A DNA stretch of 11,820 bases, from positions 1 through 11,820 of the forward strand of contig JAEDIZ010000064.1 in NCBI GenBank assembly GCA_016296635.1, in the 5' to 3' direction. The translations under genes were made by a program, and so were the position numbers. Positions 7,514 to 11,820 of the stretch are shown one piece after another. The notes under the pieces are model-generated. The model saw only the letters and a list, made by a program, of their open reading frames with translations. It ran no database searches and was not told the DNA's origin. Each line of letters opens with the position of its first letter. Within the stretch, counting starts at the first letter, position 1. Origin of the DNA: Oscillospiraceae bacterium. Its GTDB lineage: Bacteria > Bacillota > Clostridia > Oscillospirales > Oscillospiraceae.

Positions 7514-8992
7514 TTACAGGCTCTTGAGCAGGCCGGTAGCTTCGTTGAACTCGTTGATGAGTGCATCGAGTTCCTTCGCCTGAGCATGGACTGCGTCCCA
7601 GGTGTTCTCAACGTCATACCACTGAGCATTCAGGTCCTCAACGGTCATGCCCTGCTGCTCAACCCAGGTGTAGTACTTCAGGTTGTGGACACGCTTGCGG
7701 TCAGCGTAGGTCAGCTCAATGAGGTTATCGGTCTTGAGGCCGAGCATATGCAGAGCGTGATCCTTGGCAGCTTCGACAACGGTGTAAGCGCCGTTTGCTT
7801 CGTTGAGTTCTGCAACACGGGACTTGTACATAACAGCAGAGTCGGTCAGAACGGTGACCAGAACGTCATTCTCGGTCAGTTCGTAGTACTTCGCCATCTT
7901 GATGCAGCACAGAACGTTAGCGATGCCGGAAATACCCATCCAAGTGAACTTTTCGATCTGCTCATCAGACAGGCCGAGGGACTTCAGGTATTCCTGACCT
8001 TCCTTGCAGTTGAACAGGCGGAGCAGCCTCTGGGAGTCTTCGTCGTCGATGGCGATCGCCATGTCGGTGTTCTTAACATTGTGTACCCAGGGAATGTGCT
8101 TGTCGCCGATACCTTCGATGCGGTGGCCGCCGAAGCCGTTGTTGACGATGGTCGGGCACTGCAGAGCTTCGCCGACACCGAGCTTCATACCCGGATAGCG
8201 TTCCTTCAGCAGATCGCCTGCGGACATGGTGCCTGCAGAACCGGAGGTGAAGCAAGCGCCTGCCAGTCTCTGGCCTGGCTTCTTTACATTCTCAAACAGA
8301 TCGGACAGAGCATAGCCGGTGACATTGTAGTGCCATAGGGGGTTGCCCATCTCTGCGAACTGGTTGAAGATCATCATGGTGGGATCCTGCTTCAGTTCCC
8401 AGGTCTTGTCGAAGATTTCCTTGACGTTGGACTCGCAGCCCGGGGTAGCGATGATCTGGCCTGCGATGGACTTCAGCCAGTCAAAACGTTCCTTGGACAT
8501 ATCCTGCGGCAGAATAGCGACGGAGTCGCAGGCGAGCAGCTTGGAGTTGAAAGCACCGCCGCGGCAGTAGTTGCCGGTGGAGGGCCATACAGCGTGATGA
8601 TAAGTAGCATCGAACTGACCGGTCACGAGTCTCGGAGCCAGGCAGCCGAAAGAAGCGCCGACCTTATGGCAGCCGGTGGGGAACCACTTGCCGGACATTG
8701 CAAGAATGCGGCAGGGAACGCCGGAAACGGAAGACGGAATCTCAACATAGTTGGGGGTCTTCTGATACAGACCGCCGGATTCCTTTGCTTCGTTGTGCCA
8801 GTTGATACGGAACAGATTGACGGGGTCGACATCCCACAGACCGGTCTTGGCGAGCTTTGCCTTGATTGCTTCCGGAATCAGATCCGGGTTCTGCATCTGT
8901 GCGATGGTCGGGATGATGATGTTGTTTTCCTTTGCCTTCTGAATGTTGTGCTGAAGGCCTTCCTTGTTAATGCTGAGATCAATCTTGCCCAT
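7514..8992 (-). CDS. Fold-type-II PLP-dependent enzyme, substrate unknown
   Basis: The 492-residue protein belongs to the tryptophan-synthase-beta/cysteine-synthase superfamily (PALP fold). K110 in KWFPTGCHKVGASFG sits where the PLP Schiff-base lysine is expected. WPSTGNYCRGG (136-146) looks like the substrate carboxylate loop (S/T-G-N), TSGSAGTMSAGD (249-260) the glycine-rich PLP phosphate loop, and LTDSAVM (382-388) the late segment contacting the pyridine ring. It is longer than cysteine synthase or diaminopropionate ammonia-lyase, with about 90 extra C-terminal residues that include YADRKRVHNLKYYTWVEQQG. Such proteins are usually annotated only as PLP-dependent protein beta subunit or lyase/thiolase-like. 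The Shine-Dalgarno AGGAGG lies in the last codons of the upstream regulator, 4 bp away, so translation is probably coupled. The regulator and the two nearby M20 hydrolases suggest amino-acid catabolism; the reaction is not known. Confidence 0.85.
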   Translation of the reverse strand: MGKIDLSINKEGLQHNIQKAKENNIIIPTIAQMQNPDLIPEAIKAKLAKTGLWDVDPVNLFRINWHNEAKESGGLYQKTPNYVEIPSSVSGVPCRILAMSGKWFPTGCHKVGASFGCLAPRLVTGQFDATYHHAVWPSTGNYCRGGAFNSKLLACDSVAILPQDMSKERFDWLKSIAGQIIATPGCESNVKEIFDKTWELKQDPTMMIFNQFAEMGNPLWHYNVTGYALSDLFENVKKPGQRLAGACFTSGSAGTMSAGDLLKERYPGMKLGVGEALQCPTIVNNGFGGHRIEGIGDKHIPWVHNVKNTDMAIAIDDEDSQRLLRLFNCKEGQEYLKSLGLSDEQIEKFTWMGISGIANVLCCIKMAKYYELTENDVLVTVLTDSAVMYKSRVAELNEANGAYTVVEAAKDHALHMLGLKTDNLIELTYADRKRVHNLKYYTWVEQQGMTVEDLNAQWYDVENTWDAVHAQAKELDALINEFNEATGLLKSL

Positions 8993-8996
8993 TTTC

Positions 8997-9644
8997 TTAT
9001 CCTCCTGTTTTACTGTTATCTAAATAAGAATAAAGTGTATACTTTGAAATACCGAAATGCTTGGCGATCTTATCACCGGATTTTGTAATCAGCAATGCAC
9101 CGGAGCTGTTCAGATACTGGATTGCCTTGACCTTGTCATCCTTGGTCATAAGAGCCACCGGCTTTCCCACCAGCTCATCCGCCTGCCGGATCAGATCGTC
9201 CAGCAGATCTGTCACATTCAATGTAATGCGTTCCGGTTCCTTGCGAACCTGCTCGCTCGGGGTAATAAAACTATGCAGAGTACCTTCGAACATCTGCAGC
9301 ATGGAAATATCAAAATTGATGCCCAGAATTGCTGCAACTTTTCCCTCCGCATCACGGATATAGATAGATGAGGACTTCAGAATCTTTCCGTCTTTTGTAC
9401 GTGTCAGATATGCCAGCTGATCAGCAGCATTATCGTTGCTCTGCCCCAGCTGCTCCAGAACAACATGAGAAGGGCCGTCACCGACCTTGCGTCCGGTCAC
9501 ATGACCGTTTTCGATGGCAACAATGGACGAGAAGGCACTTTTGTCGGAGATCTCATGAATGACGACCTCGCACTCAGAGCCAAATTGCGCCGCGATGCCT
9601 TTCGCAATCTGCTTCAGTGCATCCATTTCTTTTGTACTTAGCAT
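8997..9644 (-). CDS. YheO/DauR-type transcriptional regulator (PAS-like + HTH)
   Basis: The protein has 215 residues. The N-terminal half (about 6-125) resembles the YheO-type PAS-like sensor domain, with CEVVIHEISD, GHVTGRKVGDGPSH and YLTRTKDGKILKSSSIYIRD. The C-terminal part (about 145-210) ends in a helix-turn-helix, SGDKIAKHFGISKYTLYSYLDN. In this family DauR controls D-arginine catabolism in Pseudomonas; other members sit beside amino-acid or peptide catabolic genes. AGGTGG lies six bases before the ATG. It is the first gene of the operon with the two PLP enzymes, so it likely senses their substrate and controls itself. The A+T-rich element upstream (9716-9750) recurs before ygeY and is a candidate operator. 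DNA-binding specificity and ligand are not known. Confidence 0.88.
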   Translation of the reverse strand: MLSTKEMDALKQIAKGIAAQFGSECEVVIHEISDKSAFSSIVAIENGHVTGRKVGDGPSHVVLEQLGQSNDNAADQLAYLTRTKDGKILKSSSIYIRDAEGKVAAILGINFDISMLQMFEGTLHSFITPSEQVRKEPERITLNVTDLLDDLIRQADELVGKPVALMTKDDKVKAIQYLNSSGALLITKSGDKIAKHFGISKYTLYSYLDNSKTGG

Positions 9645-9677
9645 ATAACACCACCTGCAAAGCCCGATTTTGTATTC

Positions 9678-9705
9678 ATCATATCACAGATTTACAAGAA
9701 ATCAA
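9678..9705 (-). promoter_or_regulatory. Promoter of the regulator/PLP-enzyme operon
   Basis: On the minus strand there is TTGATT (9705-9700), a 16-bp spacer and TATGAT (9683-9678), with an extended -10 TG at 9686-9685. Transcription would start near 9671, giving a leader of about 27 bases that ends in the AGGTGG ribosome binding site. The spacing and extended -10 match the ygeY promoter. Confidence 0.7.
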
Positions 9706-9715
9706 TGCTCTTTCC

Positions 9716-9750
9716 AAAAAATTATTTAGTTCTTCAAAAAAATTTTTTAC
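9716..9750. repeat. A+T-rich element, copy 1 (upstream of the regulator -35 box)
   Basis: On the + strand this reads AAAAAATTATTTAGTTCTTC followed by seven A, six T and AC. It lies 10 bp upstream of the regulator's -35 box. Its first 25 bases match 21 of 25 ungapped positions of the element at 11209-11233. It could be a binding site of the YheO-like regulator or simply an UP element for RNA polymerase. The orientation relative to the downstream gene is opposite in the two copies. Confidence 0.5.
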
Positions 9751-9785
9751 ATCGGTGCCGGTATATGGCAGATACCGGCACCGAT
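9751..9785. terminator. Perfect 14-bp hairpin, possible second terminator
   Basis: ATCGGTGCCGGTAT (9751-9764) and ATACCGGCACCGAT (9772-9785) are exact reverse complements around the loop ATGGCAG. It abuts the A+T-rich element. On the minus strand, transcripts leaving the M20 gene meet it after the terminator at 9814-9849; its own T tail there is interrupted (GTAAAAAATTTTTTT). On the + strand it is followed by CGCTTTT, but no + strand gene ends here. It is either a back-up terminator or a structural/regulatory site. Confidence 0.55.
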
Positions 9786-9813
9786 ACGCTTTTGATTCTG
9801 CGCTTTCCGTCCA

Positions 9814-9849
9814 AAAAATCTCCTGCCGCAGATTCGGCAGGAGATTTTT
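9814..9849 (-). terminator. Rho-independent terminator after the M20 hydrolase gene
   Basis: AAAAATCTCCTGCCG (9814-9828) and CGGCAGGAGATTTTT (9835-9849) form a perfect 15-bp repeat with a 6-base loop. On the minus strand it ends in TTTTTT. It begins 6 bp after the stop codon of the M20 hydrolase gene. Confidence 0.92.
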
Positions 9850-9855
9850 GGTGCA

Positions 9856-11031
9856 TCACTCAGTCAGCTTGCGCAGAATGCTTTCGAAACCATTGCAGGC
9901 CTTTACAAGCTGATCAATCTCAATATACTCATCACGCACATGCGCCAGCGACTCCAAAGACGGGCCGTAACCGATGGACGGGATCCCCGCTTCGCCGCAG
10001 AAATGGCTGCCGTTGGTGCAGAACGAAAAATGGGAAATGGCAGTATCGATGCCGGCTTCTTTCAGACCGGCAACCGCTTTCTGAACAAGTTCGCTGTCTT
10101 CATCTACAACCCATGCCGGGAAATAGCGCTTCGCGCGGATCTTTTCGCCGGTCCAGCATTTTTCTTCGCCCTCAGCAAGATAGGTTCTGGCCTTCAGTCC
10201 AGGAACTCTTTCCTGTGCACGCTTGATTGCCTCTTCGATCTGACCGAGGATCACGCCTTCGTCCTCGCCGACCAGGGTGCGGCGGTCAAAGGTTGCACGG
10301 CATGAAGACGGCACGACCGATGCGCCGGGATATGGATAGGAAATGATATCCGTCAATTCCAGAATGCCTTTGCCGAGAATCGGATGCTCGTTCGGAACAA
10401 TCTTTCTGATCTCTTCGATCAGCACAGTCATCATATAAACGGCATTCACTCCCTTTTCGGGGTTGGATGAGTGGCAGCTGACACCCTCGGTTTCCACAAC
10501 AACCTCCGCACGGCCGCGCTGTCCGATCTTCACAGTCGAAGTCGTTGCCTCGCCGATGATGACAAAATCCGGCTTGACCGCCTTTGTGATCTCGCGGGAG
10601 GAAACGCCCTCAAAGCATTCCTCATGCACCGTGCAGGATACTGCAATATTGCCCGCGAAATCTCTGTTCGTATCTTCTGCAAGACGGGCTGCCGCGCAGA
10701 TCATGGCGGTAACGCTGCCCTTCATGTCCGAAGTACCGCGGCCGTAGATTTTGCCGTCGCAGATCTCCGCGCCCCAGGGTGCGTGCATCCACTGGTCTTC
10801 ATCGATCACGTCAACATTGTCAATGTGTCCGTCCATCAGAATGGTCTTGCCGGGCCGCTTGCCGCGGAGGATGCCGTAGACGCTGCCATAGCGGTCAATA
10901 TGTGCTTCGTCAAAGCCGAATTCTTCCATTTTGCGCTTCATCAATTCCGCCACGCCCTTTTCCTGACCGGACGGGCTGGGAATCCGGATCGCTTCCTGAC
11001 AGAATGCAATGAGCTTCTCATCTTGTGTCAT
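9856..11031 (-). CDS. M20 family metallohydrolase (YgeY/ArgE/DapE-like)
   Basis: The 391-residue di-zinc amidohydrolase of the M20 family has the family ligands: H69 and D71 in DGHIDNVDV, bridging D102 in YGRGTSDMKG, catalytic E137 with E138 in VHEECFEG, E161 in GEATTS, and H364 in LAHVRDEYIEI. The lid domain carries GVSCHSSNPEKGVNAVY around 183-199. The CTNGSHFCGEAGIPSIGYGP segment and the overall layout resemble the YgeY (selenium-metabolism-linked) subfamily more than ArgE or DapE. AAAGGAG lies 10 bases before the ATG. It is divergent from a second YgeY-type gene and ends at a strong terminator, so it is probably monocistronic. The substrate is unknown; family members hydrolyse amide bonds of acylated or carbamoylated amino acids and dipeptides. 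It lacks any signal peptide. Confidence 0.88.
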   Translation of the reverse strand: MTQDEKLIAFCQEAIRIPSPSGQEKGVAELMKRKMEEFGFDEAHIDRYGSVYGILRGKRPGKTILMDGHIDNVDVIDEDQWMHAPWGAEICDGKIYGRGTSDMKGSVTAMICAAARLAEDTNRDFAGNIAVSCTVHEECFEGVSSREITKAVKPDFVIIGEATTSTVKIGQRGRAEVVVETEGVSCHSSNPEKGVNAVYMMTVLIEEIRKIVPNEHPILGKGILELTDIISYPYPGASVVPSSCRATFDRRTLVGEDEGVILGQIEEAIKRAQERVPGLKARTYLAEGEEKCWTGEKIRAKRYFPAWVVDEDSELVQKAVAGLKEAGIDTAISHFSFCTNGSHFCGEAGIPSIGYGPSLESLAHVRDEYIEIDQLVKACNGFESILRKLTE

Positions 11032-11096
11032 GTTTTATACGCTCCTTTCAAATACCAGAAACTATCTATCTATACTGAGAAATGCTGTCTGTTTCT

Positions 11097-11125
11097 TTTA
11101 TAGTGCTTTTTTCTCTAAAAAGCAA
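11097..11125 (-). promoter_or_regulatory. Probable promoter of the M20 hydrolase gene
   Basis: On the minus strand there is TTGCTT (11125-11120), a 17-bp spacer and TATAAA (11102-11097). Transcription would begin near 11090, giving a leader of about 59 bases. The -35 box is weak (three of six consensus bases), so an activator may be needed or another start may be used. Confidence 0.5.
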
Positions 11126-11208
11126 GTCATCATACCCCATTCAGAAGAATTCTTTCTTAAAAATACTCCCACGAAAAGGATCGGAAACAGGTCAGTCCCA
11201 CAGGCCGT

Positions 11209-11238
11209 AAAAAAATATTTAGGTTCTCAAAAATTTTG
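11209..11238. repeat. A+T-rich element, copy 2 (upstream of the ygeY -35 box)
   Basis: On the + strand this reads AAAAAAATATTTAGGTTCTC, then five A, four T and G. It ends about one base before the ygeY -35 box. It matches copy 1 (9716-9740) at 21 of 25 ungapped positions, with the core TATTTAG kept. This is either a shared operator or an A-tract UP element. Confidence 0.5.
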
Positions 11239-11239
11239 T

Positions 11240-11267
11240 TTGACTTCTTTCATACTTGTGGTATGAT
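11240..11267 (+). promoter_or_regulatory. Promoter of the YgeY-family gene
   Basis: TTGACT (11240-11245), a 16-bp spacer and TATGAT (11262-11267) are present, with an extended -10 TG at 11259-11260. Transcription would begin near 11274, giving a leader of about 77 bases. A dyad TCATAC-N5-GTATGA (11250-11266) overlaps the -10 box and could be an operator. Confidence 0.72.
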
Positions 11268-11350
11268 GGATGCAGGAAAGTTCTGTTCTCAATACAGACA
11301 CTTCGTTTCGATCAGTAATTCACACACATAAATTAGGAGGACACCGGTTT

Positions 11351-11820
11351 ATGAATTATGAAGCTATCAAACAGGCAGCAGAAGGCTACAGAGCCGATAT
11401 GACCAAGTTCCTGCGCGACATGATCGCCATCCCCAGCGAGAGCTGCGAGGAAGAGGGCGTTGTCAAGCGCATCGCAGAGGAAATGAACAAGCTCGGCTAT
11501 GACAAAGTTGAGTTCGACAAACTCGGCAACGTCATCGGCTGGATGGGCACTGGCGACAAGATCATCGCTATTGACTCCCACATCGATACCGTCGGCATCG
11601 GCAACATCAACAACTGGGAAGCTGATCCCTACAAGGGCTACGAAACTGACACCATCATCTACGGCCGCGGCGGCTCCGATCAGGAAGGCGGCATGGCTTC
11701 CGCTACTTACGGTGCAAAGATCATGAAGGATCTTGGCCTCATTCCCGAAGGCTACAAGATCATGATCGTCGGCTCCGTTCAGGAAGAAGACTGCGACGGC
11801 ATGTGCTGGCAGTCCATTGT
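11351..11820 (+). CDS. ygeY: YgeY-family M20 hydrolase (3' end beyond the window)
   Basis: The reading frame stays open from the ATG at 11351 to the window edge (156 codons), so only the N-terminal part is seen. AGGAGG (11335-11340) lies 10 bases before the ATG. The M20 zinc ligands are H77 and D79 in DSHIDTVG, D110 in YGRGGSDQEGG, and E145/E146 in VQEEDCDG. IPSESCEEEGVV near residue 27 and the NWEADPYKG segment resemble the YgeY subfamily (the putative selenium-metabolism hydrolase), which in E. coli lies in the ygeW-ygeX-ygeY cluster; related clusters in gut anaerobes are tied to purine/urate and diaminopropionate breakdown. It has its own strong promoter and is the likely first gene of an operon continuing to the right. 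It is paralogous to the divergent M20 gene but clearly distinct in sequence. Confidence 0.87.
   Translation, partial: MNYEAIKQAAEGYRADMTKFLRDMIAIPSESCEEEGVVKRIAEEMNKLGYDKVEFDKLGNVIGWMGTGDKIIAIDSHIDTVGIGNINNWEADPYKGYETDTIIYGRGGSDQEGGMASATYGAKIMKDLGLIPEGYKIMIVGSVQEEDCDGMCWQSI

Larger units (their letters stand above)
11032..11350. other. Divergent control region between the two M20 genes
   Basis: This 319-bp region has no credible gene. It is very A+T-rich and holds, from left to right, the M20 ribosome binding site and promoter (minus), a 10-bp palindrome AAGAATTCTT (11145-11154), the A+T-rich element (11209-11238), and the ygeY promoter, leader and ribosome binding site (+). A further TATGAT on the minus strand (11135-11130) lacks a good -35 box. 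I see no riboswitch-like fold. Confidence 0.7.

Noticed and set aside
7586..8338. 250-codon open frame on the + strand opposite the large PLP enzyme
   Set aside because: It is antisense to a gene with clear PLP motifs; the frame is open only because of the codon bias of the real gene.
10471..11103. 210-codon open frame on the + strand opposite the M20 gene
   Set aside because: It overlaps the M20 gene and its promoter, and the product shows no family resemblance.
11274..11350. Riboswitch or attenuator in the ygeY leader
   Set aside because: Only a 4-bp stem (CTGT/ACAG) can be drawn; there is no leader peptide or terminator-like fold.
9856..11820. Selenocysteine codon in the selenium-linked YgeY-type genes
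   Set aside because: Neither M20 frame contains an in-frame TGA before its natural end or the window edge, and no SECIS-like hairpin was needed to explain them.

Overview
The window looks like a chromosomal segment of an anaerobic Firmicute, most likely a Clostridia member of the Oscillospiraceae/Ruminococcaceae type. The reasons are strong AGGAGG-type ribosome binding sites, sigma-A-like promoters with extended -10 boxes, acetate kinase plus peptidase T, a YheO/DauR-type regulator next to a YgeY-family hydrolase, and moderately GC-rich genes separated by very A+T-rich control regions. No rRNA, tRNA, insertion sequence, phage gene or CRISPR array is visible. The taxonomic call is an inference from gene content and style.

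Layout. Positions 1-3211 (+ strand) hold a 5'-truncated acetate kinase gene (ackA), a hairpin, a TauE/SafE-type membrane permease and peptidase T (pepT). A perfect bidirectional terminator (3215-3244) separates pepT from the convergent minus-strand block. Read in the direction of transcription, the minus-strand genes are: an M20 hydrolase (11031-9856); then a YheO-like regulator (9644-8997), a 492-residue fold-type-II PLP enzyme (8992-7514) and a threonine-synthase-like PLP enzyme (7457-6216), which form one apparent operon; then a membrane-anchored E2/CAT-like acyltransferase homologue (6100-4688) and a MATE exporter (4617-3250). At the right edge, a second M20 enzyme of the YgeY family (11351 to beyond the window) diverges on the + strand.

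How the genes may work together. The regulator gene runs directly into the large PLP enzyme: 4 bp lie between them, and the Shine-Dalgarno sequence sits in the last regulator codons. That enzyme is followed by the threonine-synthase-like gene behind an intercistronic terminator with a GAAA tetraloop. Two M20 amidohydrolases flank this block. The regulator and ygeY promoters share an A+T-rich element, identical at 21 of 25 ungapped positions, just upstream of matching TTGA(C/T)T-16 bp-TGnTATGAT promoters. I infer a small regulon for hydrolysis and PLP-dependent breakdown of an amino acid or ureido/acyl-amino acid, feeding acid or acetate fermentation. The substrate cannot be read from the sequence.

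Most unusual points: the shared promoter element; the membrane-fused E2-like protein, whose HxxxDG motif reads DERICDG and which has no E1/E3 neighbours; a promoter placed so that the E2-like mRNA would begin exactly at its ATG; and several same-strand gene pairs split by hairpins with little or no room for a new promoter.
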